64,000 nucleotides of DNA from Hericium rajendrae (lineage: Eukaryota > Basidiomycota > Agaricomycetes > Russulales > Hericiaceae), in the NCBI GenBank assembly GCA_033439255.1, contig CM065880.1, forward strand, positions 2,852,001 to 2,916,000, written 5' to 3'. A model generated the notes under the pieces. That model was not told the origin of the DNA, made no database searches, and saw nothing but the letters and a program-made list of their open reading frames with translations. The translations under genes and the position numbers were made by a program. Numbering within the stretch: the first letter of the stretch is position 1; each line of letters begins with the position of its first letter. Shown piece after piece: positions 11,994-24,405 of the stretch.

Positions 11994-14918
11994 ATGGCGT
12001 CCACCCATAGACCCCCCGCGCTCTCCAAAACTGAATTTGAGGCATACAACGCGCGTATCCAAGCTGCTGCGCTCACCGCCACTAGAAGTTCCGCTGGGTT
12101 ACCGTCCGATATAGCCTTTCACCGCTCGGTTGACCGAGACTTTGCCAAAGAGCTGGATGCATGCTCTGAAAGAGTGCTCTCAGTCACCAATAAGCTCCTG
12201 AGTCTGGTTTCAACAGCAGGAAGCTCCAAAATCGCCAGCGGGAAGGGAAAAGCGAAATTGGAGGACCAGGATGACTTCACAGATAGATTCGAGTCTGTGA
12301 TTGTGGAATCTATGGACCAATTGCTCGAGCGAGCAGTGCGTTTTCATTTTGAATGTTCTGTGCATAAAAATCTTCATGTCATGTATAGGATATCTGTTTG
12401 GATCAGTTCTCAGGACGCTCGAAAGCGCCTGCTATTGCTATACACCCATCGCTTCCCGAAAAGCCCAAAAGACCTGCAGCCACGAGTGGTCGCTTAGAAC
12501 CAGTCATTCAGCATGCGTATTACCTGCCCAAACCACAATTCAAGTTCAAGCGAAAGATTGATAATGCGAATGGCCTCGTTTGGTATCCAACGCTGAAGCA
12601 CAAGTATAACGCTCAGGTACCTTTAGGCTATAACCTGCATCCCAATGACATTGAATCCGAGTCGTCACTGTACGTTGCGTCATGCTTTCTACCCTGCTGG
12701 TATAACTCACCCCACCTCCCAGTCCACCTCATCCATACCGACATGAAATATCGAACATATCACATCCCCCGCACATGTTCAAATCGCATGATCCCATACC
12801 CCCCAATTCCTTCTCCGAAACACCGTTTACATGGGTGTCTACACCGAGTGACCTTGCTGCTATGCTAGACAGGTTACGGACATCGCAAGAAATTGCGATT
12901 GATCTTGAGTATCACAGCTATCGAACGTTTAGCGGATTCGTCTGCCTCATGCAAATCAGCAATCGAGAGGAGGATTGGATCGTAGACACGCTCGAATTGC
13001 GAGACGAGCTAGAAGACCTGAACGAAGTTTTCTCAAACCCGAATATTGTGAAGGTACGATGTGTTTCGACTTCATCAGCTGGTCATAAATCAATTATGGA
13101 TACGTTAGGTGCTTCACGGCGCTGAAAGCGATATAGTATGGCTTCAACAAGACTTCAATCTCTACATCGTTAATCTCTTCGACACATTCCACGCATCGAA
13201 GGTGCTCGACTTCCCCCGGCATGGTCTTGCGACGCTTCTCGAGATGTACTGCGACTTTACAGCCGACAAACGCTACCAGCTTGCCGACTGGCGAATCAGG
13301 TATGAACACCCCTCTCTGTCCGATTCTCAGTGTGGAACTAAGCTCGCCCCTACAGACCTCTCCCCGAGGAAATGCTGAAGTACGCGCGCTCCGACACCCA
13401 TTTTCTCCTCTACATCTATGACAATCTGCGCAACGCGCTCCTCGACCGCTCGCTCTCTCGCGCCCAATCCCCTTCCGCCGCATCTACTAGCCGCCCCCAG
13501 TCCCCTACTGCCGACGGCCCCGAGAGCCTCCTGCGCGAGGTGCTCGCGCGCTCTGCTGAGACGGCGCTACGCGTCTACGAGCGCGAGTTCTACGACGCGG
13601 CGGGCGGCGGGCCGAGTGGGTGGGACACGATGGCGAAGAAGTGGAACAAGCTCGCGCTGATGGCTGAGGGGCCCGGTGGCGAGAAGCTGGAGGTGTACAA
13701 GGCGGTGCATGGTTGGCGGGATCGCATTGCGCGCGAAGAGGACGAGAGCACACGGTGAGTCCTTTGTCATCAGGCCGTATCTTCAAGTACTGAAGGGTTC
13801 TGGACAGATATGTTCTGTCGAACCACTTCCTCTTCCGCTTGGCCGAGCAGCCTCCTGCAGACATGGCTGCGCTGCTGGGCACCTTCCAATCTGTCCCTCC
13901 GATCATACGGCGCCGGGCGAAGGACCTCCTTGACGATATCCGGAACGCAATCAGGCGCGCGGCGAAGAGCGTCGCAGAAGCTCCCAAAGCTATCGCGGCT
14001 GAAGTCGAAGTCGAGACTAGCATTCAAAGCGAAACCATGGATGTCGACGAGCAGCCTGCTTTCGTACCCGATATGACCGTGAAGTCTAGTCTCTGGTCGC
14101 GCAGCGTCACTTCGTACACAGCTTCGTCGTCGACATTGCTGGGCCCGTCGGTCTCGCGGGTGTCCGAGTCAAAAGCAGCGTCTTACACTGCAGTCAAAAG
14201 TGTTCTCTTTGGTCACCATCGGACGTCTATTACGACTGTGACAAGTTCCACTAGCATTTCGTCGTTCCAAGATGTGATGAAGCAGATCCACAGCGCGCTC
14301 AATGTTGCTCCTAAGATACCCCAGGTATGATTCATACTTGCCGTGCTGTTGACAAGGCATTCTAAAAACAGAGGCTCAGATCCCCGACATCAAAGAGGCC
14401 GTTGGGATGCCCGAAACTCCCGCCGCGGCAGCAACACCCGCGACCAGCGAGCCCTCAGCTCCTGGCGCAGAGGAGCTCGCCTTCGTCCCCGCGTCCCAGC
14501 GCCAGCCAGTTCCCATTGACGCCGTCGACGACTCTATCGTCGTCGTGGGCCAGCGGCAGAAGAAGCGCAAGCGCAGCAAGAAGGCCGACGCTGACGACAT
14601 GGCGCCGTCAAAACCTGCCGACGCGAGTGCCGGCAAGAAAGCGAAAAAGGGCAAGACAGCGGCGGAAGACGTCGCCCCGTACGATTATTCTACGGCACCG
14701 AATATCTTGGATGATCAGCCTGTCACTGAGGGCGCCAAGGCTCCCCGGAAGAAGCAGAAAAAGACCAGAGGTACGTGTTTATATGTGACCGGCCGAGAGG
14801 AATGGATGTTGATATTGGCGTTTGCGTAGGTGGTGGGATTGATTTGGGCAATTTCCCTGCTCCGCCTCGCGATCGTACGCAGGTCAAGAGCGGAAACCAG
14901 TCTCAGACTTTCCGATAA
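11994..14918 (+). CDS. RRP6: nuclear exosome 3'-5' exoribonuclease RRP6/EXOSC10
   Basis: Eight exons: 11994-12335, 12389-12669, 12723-13053, 13109-13299, 13356-13754, 13808-14324, 14374-14770, 14830-14918, total 848 aa. Residues about 20-120 form the PMC2NT-type N-terminal domain that pairs with the RRP47 cofactor. The DEDD-Y nuclease starts near residue 255 ([20 protein letters not shown], Asp and Glu ligands in DLE), continues through [16 protein letters not shown] and ends with [20 protein letters not shown] holding the Tyr and last Asp. An HRDC domain follows ([20 protein letters not shown], residues about 517-570). The C-terminal 250 residues are Ser/Lys-rich and disordered, with KKRKRSKK as a likely nuclear localisation signal. 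RRP6 trims rRNA, snoRNA and aberrant transcripts with the nuclear exosome. Confidence 0.94.
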
Positions 14919-15122
14919 TGCAAGCGCCCTTTCGGTTGTATTCACTGAGCGTTGACTCCGTTGACTCTCGCGACGTGAAACTGTGCTCCCTCATGTACTA
15001 GTCATATCTGTAACCAACTCGCTTTCATTGTTCTCTCGCGAGACCACATGAAACATGGCAGAAGTGTTCCTAGAAATGATAAAAAGTACTATAATATACA
15101 ATGCAGCTCACAGCATTCCCTC

Positions 15123-18100
15123 CTATTCAACATGCTTGCTCCGCCTGGACTTGTGCACAGTACCGTTCCTCTCCAATGCAGCCTTCAGACTCTTGATCGT
15201 CTGCACGATCTCCGCTGCATCCAGCATGTTCAGACATCAAACTGATCAGCAACATCAAGATAGGAAGGACGCACCTGCACACTTAGCATTCTCCGCCTCG
15301 AAGTCGTACCGCTTGTTGCCTCCGTCGCGGTGCACGACAAAGCGAAAGGTGGAGGGCTGCTTCGTCGACTGCTGACATGCCACGACACTCTTGATGTGAT
15401 ACGACGAGGTCTTCCCGCTGTCGAAGACGGCTTTAGCCCTGTTGGAGGACGGCATGACCTGCAGACATAGTTAAGAAAAATACAAAACACGGGTGGTACT
15501 CTGGGCGTACGTGGATGTAGGCGCCGTCGATGGCGAGGACACGTTCGTGACGGCCGACAAGCATAGGCAACTTTCGGAAGACCGTGTATTTCTAGATTTT
15601 AGAGGGCTTCAACGAAATGTCCAAGACACATGAGCTTAAAATATTGCTGACCTTGTATGCGGCGGTGTAGTCGCCAGCCGCACTATACTGCGTCTCTGGA
15701 ATATCCGAAATCCTCTTGAAGATCGAGGCTAGAAAGCAGGAAAGTTCAGCGTTGTGCATAGCGATACCAACCGAAAGAGCATACCATTGGGATCGGTCGT
15801 CCTCCCAGTAGGCCGTCCGACGTCCACGCCCAGATGCGGCAGCATAGACCGCTTCACCAACATGAGATCGGACTTGCCCTGCAGACTCGCGACCGTGCGG
15901 TCAAGCGGAATCAGGATACTCATATCGCCCAGCAGGAGCGCGTATTCCTTTGGCTGGAGCTTCCGCTTGCGACAGACGAGCTCCAGTGCTTCCTGCATGT
16001 ACATCGTCGCAGACCTACGCATACTCAAGTCAATGCCAAAGTGTGGTATATGTAAAGGCCGCTTACACGGGGATCGTGGTCGAGATGTGCACTGCGTCGG
16101 CTGTGTCTTGGACCCTGATACGCAGGAACATCTGCGGACCATACCCAGGCGACGGCCCGAATGATGACGGGAATATCGATGAGTTGACGAGTGTGGATCC
16201 CAGTATAGCGCTTCCGCTGGTCGCCGGTGTCGTGCTTGGTGCGGCGAGCATGTCGGGTTTCTTCGCGGCGACGCTTGGTGTGGTTTTGGTGACACGAGAT
16301 GGCGAACGCTGGATCTTGGACTCGAGCAGCTTGTTTTGCTGGACTGTTGAAAGTGTCACCTTGGAACTATAAAGGAGCGAGTGGGAAATGAATGCTGACC
16401 TTGGGCAGAAGAAGCTTCCAACACAGCGTACGCTTCGAAGTTGAACTTGGAGATCTTACCAGTCCTATCAGGCGCTGTACAGGCATCCAAGAGATGCCAC
16501 ATCAGCATTTGGCGGCGGAAAAAGAGAAGACCTGCTTACGCGGGAAGTCTTCGTCCACTTCTCCATCATCTTCTGCTATCCTGAGCACCCAGCCCACGGC
16601 ACTTAACAATTCTTGTTCCCTCTCCTCCTTACCGTCGCTCTTCTCCCTCGCAAGGTCATCGAGCCTTGGTTCCCAGCCCTCCTCCCAATAACTCCATAGC
16701 GCAAATCCAAGCACTTCTTCCATCGTCGCATCGCGTCGCACCGTCAATTGCATCTCCTTCCCGTCCGGGTTCGTGGCATGCGGGAAGAACACCGAGATCG
16801 TGATCGCGGCACCAGATGCAGCACCGCGTCCAGAAATGGCGGAATACAGATCCGAGAACGGATTTGACGTCGAAGTCGTTGCGAGCATGGCCGACAGCGC
16901 AGATTTAGCGGGCTTGCTGGGAGGCACGGGCTGGCGCGCGAATAAATCTTCCTCTTCGGGCTGCGAGGAGGTATGAGCAGGTGGACGGGGCCGGCTGCTC
17001 TGTTTCTGAGGTGTAGCTTGCGTGGGCTGCTCAAGCGTCTTCGGCGGAGGCGGGGTGACAATTTCGAAGTAGGAATCTACGAGCCGGCCTTTGGAGGTGT
17101 TGGCGGTATTTGGGGCGCCTTCGTTGACGGGGCTGAGGCGTGGACGGCTTCGACCGGGGTATGGCAGGGAGTTAGAGAGGATGGAACTGCCGCTCCCACT
17201 AAGAATTGAGGCGGAAAGTGAGAGGACATCGGAGGTGGAAGCGAGGGAGGCGCCGGGCGGACGGGTTGTCGTAAACTCACTGTAGAGACGTTAGGAACAA
17301 GGATGATAAGGGAGGAGGAAGACGCACGGGTCGAAATCATCCTCTTCGATATCCATCTCCATACTGTCGTCGACATCCAACACATCATCGAACTCATCCG
17401 CCTCGGGCTCATCCTCTTCATCTGGTGAGGACCCCTCCTCATCAGATGACGACAAATCTGAGTTGATGAGTTTCTCCGGTGTCCCAGATCTCTGCGCAAT
17501 TGGTGCCGCGGTAGTTCCATGGCGCGCAAGCATTCGTTGTCGGCGGCGCTTGTCCATCTCTTCCGCACCTTTGAACTTTGGAATGAAAGGAGCTGGATGT
17601 GTAGGATGGCCATTGACCTGTTGCTGCTGATTTGCCGGCTCGTCGCCCGATTTAGTGGAGCTGACCTGTGAGGCTGCCGATGACTTCCGCGACTGCGACG
17701 GTGGGGTGGACTGTGATTGTGGTCCAGAGACAGGCTCCTCCTTTGAAGGGGCCTGCAAGGCAGGCACCTCTCCGTTCGCCTGCTGCTGAGCGTCTGCATC
17801 TCCGTTCGCCTCCAACTCGGCTATCCTCGCGGCTCGTTTCCCGGACCTCCTCATCTCAGACCTCCGACGCCCACTTACTCCCATACCGATCGCGCCCGTC
17901 CTATTCGGTCCGAGAATAGTCTGCGAGTATTTCAGCCCATTGGCACCCGGAAACCCAGATATGCTCCTTGGGCGTGCAGAAGTGGATGAACCCTCGCCAG
18001 CTTCGGCTTCATCGTGCGAGATTGGAGGCGAGGATGGTGCAGTGAGCTCGGGCCAACGATCGAGGTCGGCTAGAGATGCGGTGACAATATAAGGATTGGA

Positions 18101-18259
18101 AGAAAAGGAGGGCGGGAGGGAGATAAGGCGGGGTCCATAGGGATCGTGAATGGTGCGCAAATAGTTAAGACGGAGACTGTGGATGAGGAAGCTGGAAGGG
18201 TGTTAGCTGTGTAGATGAGGAACAGGTACGACTTACTCGGGGTCACTCAGAAGTGACAT
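15123..18259 (-). CDS. SIN1: TORC2 subunit SIN1/AVO1 with CRIM and PH domains
   Basis: Ten exons, 3' to 5': 15123-15214, 15275-15458, 15511-15591, 15652-15728, 15785-16014, 16067-16343, 16400-16474, 16540-17279, 17328-18191, 18237-18259, giving 880 aa, all phases consistent. The start MSLLSDPDFLIHSLRLNYLR matches fungal SIN1. The middle holds the CRIM domain (DATMEEVLGFALW, GWVLRIAEDDGEVDEDFP, about residues 450-570), which recruits AKT/Ypk substrates to TORC2, followed by a Ras-binding-like region (MFLRIRVQDT) and a C-terminal SIN1-type PH domain (KYTVFRKLPMLVGRHERVLA, SYHIKSVVACQQS, FRFVVHRDG). The N-terminal third is acidic and disordered. Acts at the plasma membrane in growth and actin control. 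Confidence 0.93.
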
Positions 18260-18763
18260 AGTTTCGATATGCCTTCGGAGCCGGTTCTCGTGGCGATGCT
18301 ATTTGGGTTCCTGTGAGAAATATCAGGACCTAGCAATTGTATATACTGTGCGAATGAGGACGACAAGAGCAACACCATCGCTGGCTGCGCCCATATAGCT
18401 CGCATCAGCCATACAAAGCGACAACCAACTGTTCAGATGGTGATGACCTTGGTTGTTCACTTCTTGGACACACTCACGACTCACCTGCCTACACTTAAGG
18501 ATGACCAACAAGTATTGCCCCGACTCACTTGCAAGGCCAATATGTGCTCCCTATCTCAAGAGTGCGGTGGACGATGTGTAAGGCGGTTGGTGGATCTACA
18601 TGCAAATCAGTGCACTTAGCATCAATTCTACTCGTTATATGACATCTTTCGGCGATTCAATATTTACCGTTGTCTTTTCCAGTACCGCCAATGGTGAAAG
18701 GGAGTGCGCCGTGGCTGTCGTCGTCGTCCGTTGTCGATGTCGACGACAAGGTTGTCCGAGAGG

Positions 18764-19348
18764 GCTAGGGTGGCGGAAGAATGGGAGGGTAAATTTACCT
18801 CGTGCTAATTTACAGGGTAAATTACCCGGTAATTACGGTAATTTCTGACGAGGTCGAGATATCGGGTGTTAGAATGGGTAAATCTCAGATGTTCTCTTTG
18901 GCTTCTCTGTCTGATATATGCGGCTCAAGACTCAGTAATTGAAGCTCTTGCACACAACTGTGATCGAGAACTCGGACGACAAAGAAGTCGGGTGGATTAA
19001 TAACAACAGTGACAGTGGGTGTGCGCTAAGAATGGCGGCCAGCAATCATTACGCTTGACAGTTGATATTGAGGACACCTAGGCTTAGCCTCTAACACTCT
19101 CGAGTCTTCCTTTGATGCTGTTGAGGTAGAACCAGATGATCGAGGTATCCTATTCGACTCTGAGGTCAGTCATGCTAGGCGTAAATTAGCAACTTCACCC
19201 GTTATTACCCACTGTTACTCGTAGATTTACACTACTTTCATTCAGGGTAATTTACTGTTATTTTCAAGGGTAAAAATGGCCTTGTGCATGGCCTACGGTA
19301 AATTAGCGGTAATTATTGGCTCGGGTTTCAAATTACCGCCACCCTAGC
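18764..19348. mobile_element. candidate MITE-like element with terminal inverted repeats
   Basis: The ends are GCTAGGGTGGCGG at 18764 and its reverse complement CCGCCACCCTAGC ending at 19348, enclosing 585 bp. Inside each end lie AT-rich palindromic pieces built on GGTAAATTTACC and GGTAATTAC. No transposase frame is visible. The flanking 8-mers (CGAGAGGG-like on the left, TCAGAGGG on the right) agree at about six of eight positions, so a hAT-type 8-bp target duplication is possible but not proven. Confidence 0.5.
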
Positions 19349-20320
19349 TCAGAGGGCTGAATATAGCAGCCACGTGACCGTTAATTGATCACATTTGTGA
19401 CGTTACGATTCTTGCAAGTTGAACAACAGAACAGCCCTTGAATCCTCTTTTTCTAACGGAACATCTTGCAGAACACCGGGAATCGTCATCGCTGCGGCAG
19501 CGCTGCTCACCAGGCTGAGCGAACCCGAGCATGTACCCGAGCGCTGCGTGACCCTGTCAGTCAGTCGCACGCCGTCAGACGCTGTCCCAAACCTTTTGTG
19601 GAAGATCCCCATGCCATCATCTAACTTGGGCGCGTTGACGAATCTGCCTTGGGACGGAATCCAGTGTGCTATCGAAGTGCCCAAAAGTAGGCACGACAAC
19701 TAACACGATCACTCTCGCATGCGCTGGAGGACGTCCTGTAACCTGACAGCCTGGACCACCACATCCACCTTTCATAAGTTCCTGCACTACCTCTAGATTC
19801 CTTCAGTGACCGCACAATAAGGCAGGATGCGATTACCTTCGGATTCGAAGGTGCAGCCCTTTTCGCTGCTCTCATTTGTTGGTAAATGTTGTGAATGCCT
19901 TATTGTTATGTTGACCTGAGCGCCTGAGTTCCTGAGCTGTGCTAGATGGATCACGACGAACGAACGTACTCTTTCTTATTTCTGTTGAAAACAAAAGCTT
20001 ATTTACAAATATCCCTCAGGCTTGCAATTGTCACCTTTCGCGCCAGGAGCAACCTGGCTATGCGGGAGAGAAGGTCGACTTCGAGTTTGCAACACAAGTC
20101 TAGTCTCACGCGTCATTATTGTTTGGAAACAATGATCTCGACGAGTACTTGCCGGAGCGCTGGGCCTCCATGTGTTGCGACTCCGTACCCCCTGTTGCTC
20201 TGACTTGTCGCTACAACATCCATAATTGTGAGTCGTCTTCCCGTTTCCATCTGCTCACAATATGATCTTCAAAGTTGCCGTTATTGTCTTTCCAACATAC
20301 TTGCTACAAGATACTGGCGG

Positions 20321-20346
20321 TTAAATACCAAGGTCCAAGTCTGAGG
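20321..20346 (+). promoter_or_regulatory. conserved core promoter of pair-A gene A1
   Basis: TTAAATACCAAGGTCCAAG followed by TCTGAGG, 188 bp before the start codon. The same block stands 200-212 bp before A2, A3 and A5, and its first bases look like a TATA element. Confidence 0.5.
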
Positions 20347-20508
20347 TTCAGTTACAATCCTCATACTCTCTACTGCCCATCAGTCTACTGGGACGTCCGG
20401 CGCTGGAACGCCTCTAATCTTTGATTCTTCACGTACTGGTTCTCATCTTACCGCCTACGTGACCTTGCGATCTCAACAATCAATTCACGCCTATAGTCAC
20501 GATCAACA

Positions 20509-21956
20509 ATGTCTCCACGTTTAACACGCACACCGCCAGCACCTGACTACGACGCATATAATGGATTTAGTAACAATGCATATTCTTCGTGAGTTCCAAC
20601 GATATTCATTGCCTAGCCGTGACGTTAAGCCCCGTTTTCTCCCAAGGCTCAACTCATCATATATCCCAGCAACGTCCCATTACAGCTCGCATAATAATAG
20701 ACTGTCCTCGATACCCGACAGCAATCATCCCTCATATTGGGGTGCATACGGCAATTTCACGCAGCCAGGCTCCCAGCATCTCGGATGGGCCACTGACCCG
20801 GTGACGGGGACTCAAGGCTCTGCACAACCGTATCATTATCATGCTTCATACCAGAGCATTCCCACTGCCGAAGCCACCCAGACATCGACCCCGTACTATG
20901 CACACGATTCATCGCACGAAAACTACACGAACTCTTCTTATACCAGTGCAGTCGCCCAGTCCGCGGGATATTCGAGCGGATCTGCCCCGCGGATGGGCCC
21001 TAGTCGTCCCGGTCACGAAGCGCCTGCAACGAATGCGGCGATCCTGCAACCCAGCTCTCATCCCTCAGGTCATGCAATGCCCTACATCGACGCGCACGTG
21101 CGATCATCGAAGCCTGTCTCTTCGGTCGCTATCTCTCCACAGGAAGGAAGCTCTAGTCATAAGACCTCCTCTCGAATGCATGCGCGTGTCCCATCTCCTC
21201 AAGTTCTTCCGAAGGAATGGTACCAAGCACCAACGCAGCCAGGCTCTTCTTCTTCCTATTACCCCTCCCAGCCTTCGGCGCAGGACATGGGATCTTCCAC
21301 TCAGGTGTCCGGCAAGGAACAGCACAAGCCTCGAAAGTCAACGAGGAGCTCGGAACTGGACGGCATTCCTAAGAATCAGATGCAACGATTCCGCGTTGTG
21401 GACTCAGGGCCCGGTCCGAGCTCTTTTGGAACGAAACGGACAAGATCGCCGGGCAGTGACGCCCTTCCTCCTGCGAGAAAAGGCAAGAGCAAAGCTGCCT
21501 TATCCGTCCATGAGAAGGAAGTAGCTGCGAAGCGGAAAAAAGAGGCCAATAGAGTGCAGGCTTACCGTGATCAGCTCGATGATGTCTATGCCGAGCTTCG
21601 TGCATTGTTATATCCTGACGAGGAAAATTCCAAGCTGGCGCCGCCTAACCATGGAAAGATCCAATGCATTCGGGATGGTGAGCTAATACCCATTATACAG
21701 GTATCTCATAACTCATTACACCAATCGCACCCTCATAGCCTTAGAACGACTCAAGAGCTCGGATTCTGTTTGGCAGCAAAAGGAGGCTAGGCTCGAGGCT
21801 GAAATCAGGAGATTGAAGACGCTAGTCACGAGATATCAGGAAAAGGAGCATGAGTGGGATGCCGAAAGAAGTGGCTATAGGCAGGAGATCAGTGCAACAA
21901 ACGAGTTGGTGGGCTATCTGCAAAGATGTTTAGAGGCCAAGCACAACCAGACCTGA
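20509..21956 (+). CDS. pair-A gene A1 (subtype I): bHLH-zip-like protein of unknown function
   Basis: Exons 20509-20588, 20647-21677 and 21739-21956 give 442 aa. I recognise no named family. Residues 1-300 are Ser/Pro/Tyr/Gln-rich and look disordered. From about 265 the paralogues share KLDGIPKNQMQRFRVVDSG and KRTRSPGSDALP. Residues about 318-370 read as a basic helix-loop-helix: KRKKEANRVQAYRDQLDDVY, AELRALLYP, a loop, then NHGKIQCIRDALERLK; the last intron interrupts helix 2. The remaining 70 residues (QQKEARLEAEIRRLKTLV onward) are a coiled coil. This suggests a DNA-binding dimer, by inference. It converges on B1, 92 bp between stops. Confidence 0.75.
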
Positions 21957-22048
21957 AAGCTTGAAGACATAATTTATATACGCAATTTCTACCATACAGT
22001 AACTCGTATACTACAGTACACATCACAAATCGTGACCTGTCTTACTTC

Positions 22049-22762
22049 TCAGTGACCGGATGCCCTCCTTAATTCTGCGTTTCGTCGATTCTTGTAATGT
22101 ACGTTCAAAACGTTCTGGCATGCTTGTCGGAACTCTTCATTCGGGGACATTTGAAGTAGACGTAGCAAGACAGGTTCCATGCTGCGATGGTCCTGGCGCA
22201 CCATCCCCACATGTTCGTCTAGCCGTTGATCCAAATTCACCATCGACTCGGAGAGCGACATGACTTCACGCTCTGCCTCCGTAGTGAAGCCTATGTGATG
22301 TTCTTGTTCTTTCAGGCGGTCGACCACTGATGGAGAAGAATTCAATACTTCATCTCCCGCAAACTCCAAGCGCAGTGACATACCTGCACGCATCGTGACC
22401 GTGGCTTCCTCCCGTGAGGTCGGACGAGCGTCGGGAGGGAATGGCGTCCACATGGTCTGACCTTGTCTGAAGGATGCATCGTCTCTCAGCGAGCGCTTCC
22501 GTCCAGAAGAAGCTGCCGCTGCCTCGCGCGGGTCTCTCCAAGGAGCGGAAGAGCCTGTATGCTCGTTCTTCCTGCTCTGGTGTCGCCCGGCCTTTGGGCT
22601 TTTGAGCAAAGCTTTCTGAGGTTGAGATGCAGACGGGTGGTATGACGATCTTGCGACAGAACCAGGGCCGGCCTGGTTTATTTGAAGGGAGGACATCCCC
22701 GAGTACAGACTCGGGGGTAGCCCGGGGCTTGAAGGGACAGGCATTCGGTGGGGATGTGACAT
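22049..22762 (-). CDS. pair-B gene B1 (subtype a): basic/coiled-coil protein of unknown function
   Basis: Two exons, 22384-22762 and 22049-22326, giving 218 aa. The intron is 57 bp and lacks in-frame stops, so its retention would simply add 19 residues. The N-terminal half holds motifs shared by all pair-B genes: LYSGMSSLQINQAGPG, QKALLKSPK, APWRDPREAAAASSGRKRSL and FPPDARPT; it is basic and may carry a nuclear localisation signal. The C-terminal half (VVDRLKEQEHHIGFTTEAER onward) is a coiled coil that ends in SPNEEFRQACQNVLNVHYK. I recognise no known domain. Convergent with A1. A conserved AAGCTCTATAAC (plus strand) about 140 bp upstream of the start is a TATA box read on the minus strand. 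Confidence 0.72.
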   Translation of the reverse strand: MSHPHRMPVPSSPGLPPSLYSGMSSLQINQAGPGSVARSSYHPSASQPQKALLKSPKAGRHQSRKNEHTGSSAPWRDPREAAAASSGRKRSLRDDASFRQGQTMWTPFPPDARPTSREEATVTMRAGMSLRLEFAGDEVLNSSPSVVDRLKEQEHHIGFTTEAEREVMSLSESMVNLDQRLDEHVGMVRQDHRSMEPVLLRLLQMSPNEEFRQACQNVLNVHYKNRRNAELRRASGH

Positions 22763-23557
22763 GGCGGAGATGAACAGACAGGGCGCTGCTAGATAACAAA
22801 CGAGGTCACGTCATCGAGGCGTAAGTAAAGTAAACAAGATAGACTTACTGTGCTCGCCGGGAGCTAGAATTGAATAGCATCGGTCACAGATGTCGAAGCT
22901 CTATAACCGGCGGCAGCCGTCGACGAGCAAGGATGGAACAAGGAGAACAAGAACAATGCATTCACCGCTCATACACTTCACTTTGTTATCATTCTAGTCA
23001 GTCAACTGACGGCGCAGCCAGCCACCCGCATTTGACGGTAATATTTCTCCGGCATCGAGGGACACCTGCCTCAATGAGGACAAGGAAGTTGAAGGAGTGA
23101 CCGAACGCTATCACTGGTCTAGGCAAGGTCAGATTGGACTAGCTACATTCGAGCTCAGTACAAGGCCATTGCCTAAACCATATGCATTAAGCACTACACA
23201 CGGCAGAATAGAGGCGAGCGTGCACTACCTTTGTTCCCGACACGGCAGTACGGTGTCAACCGAGTCATAGCTGGAGAAATTCGAGTGAAGTTAGTACGGG
23301 TGGAACTCGAACGGAACCTGCAACAGTTCCCACAGAGAATTGTCTCTGTAATTCTGCCACTGTAGAATTTATTCATGAGCTTGGAATCGGTAAAATAACA
23401 TGGAAACAGATGAAATCGACTTGTCGCAACCCGAAGACTTAGCGCGCATAGAAGCTATGCAGCCGGGGCGGTCCGGGACCGTGGACGCACCACTGGTCCA
23501 GCAGGGTCCAGCCAGGCTGAGCCACTACGGTTCAACTCGTTGAAAGCGTTCAACTTA

Positions 23558-24405
23558 CAGTGCCTTGCATACGAAACTGCAGTCGACGCGCCGAGATCCT
23601 TGTTTGTTCGGACCAAAGCGTGACATTTGGCGCTCTGATCCTATTTGCGAGTCCACACCACACGTCTTCGTACATATGCTTTGCAGCACTCAGATTTCCG
23701 TTAAGATAAACAGATAAACATCCTACGGAGAATGTAATGTAAAGAGATTCAAGTCCGAACGGTTGCGGCCCAACCAGAACAGACCAGAACCCGCACGCCG
23801 CATCTGCTGCCCAGGACCTCCGGGTGCCATCCACCAAGATGCTATCCCCTTGCTGCACCCAAAGAGGTACGTCGGACACACACTGAATATCCTCTGCATC
23901 GCCATGGTGAGCGCATGGGGGCAGATGGGGGTCGTGATTCAGACTGTACGTGCCCTACCTGCATACACACAGTGTCTGGAGTACAGTTGTGGTGCCTGAG
24001 GCGCGTGGACATGTAGACTTTTACAGAACACGTCGGCGAATTTGGAGTTTTCATGCACCGTAAACCAGCACGGTCTTTTGTCTACTTACTCTCAGTGTTA
24101 GAAGCACGAGTACGAGAGCTATGGCTGCTACGCTCGGGTGCTGGCTGAGAAACGTGCCTCGGTGCGAGCTTCGAGCGCCCGGGCTGTACATAGCTTGCAG
24201 AGGCAGCTATGGCCGAGCGAGGTCCTCGTGGCTTTTTAGCTACTTTCATTGGTTTAGTTAGAGACTTACAGAAAAAAAATTGTTAATGCGGATCATCGGG
24301 GACGGCAGGAGCAGTCGTCAATTGACGTGTGACATAGCGTGACTATTTGGCGACTACAAACAAAAATCTCGACGCGTCGACTGCAGTTTCGTATGCAAGG
24401 CACTG
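23558..24405. mobile_element. non-autonomous TIR element with TA target duplication (Tc1/mariner-type)
   Basis: 848 bp bounded by about 40-bp inverted repeats, CAGTGCCTTGCATACGAAAC at the left and its reverse complement at the right, near-perfect over the outer 35 bp. It is flanked by TA on both sides (23556-23557 and 24406-24407). The paralogous spacer near 44,875 reads GTTCAACTTAGAAACG with a single TA, which is the empty site. No transposase frame is visible inside, so it must have been moved in trans. TA duplication points to the Tc1/mariner (IS630) superfamily. Confidence 0.85.

Larger units (their letters stand above)
18260..20508. other. intergenic region with an inverted-repeat element and pair-A upstream sequence
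   Basis: About 2.2 kb. It holds the SIN1 promoter, the AT-rich inverted-repeat element listed at 18764-19348, and from about 19,900 sequence that is recognisably repeated upstream of other pair-A genes (for example near 38,350-38,920). Open frames around 19403-19703 on both strands show no domain. Confidence 0.5.

Noticed and set aside
18764-19348. Helitron or LTR remnant
   Set aside because: Ends are inverted, not direct, repeats and there is no TC...CTRR terminus or hairpin typical of Helitrons.
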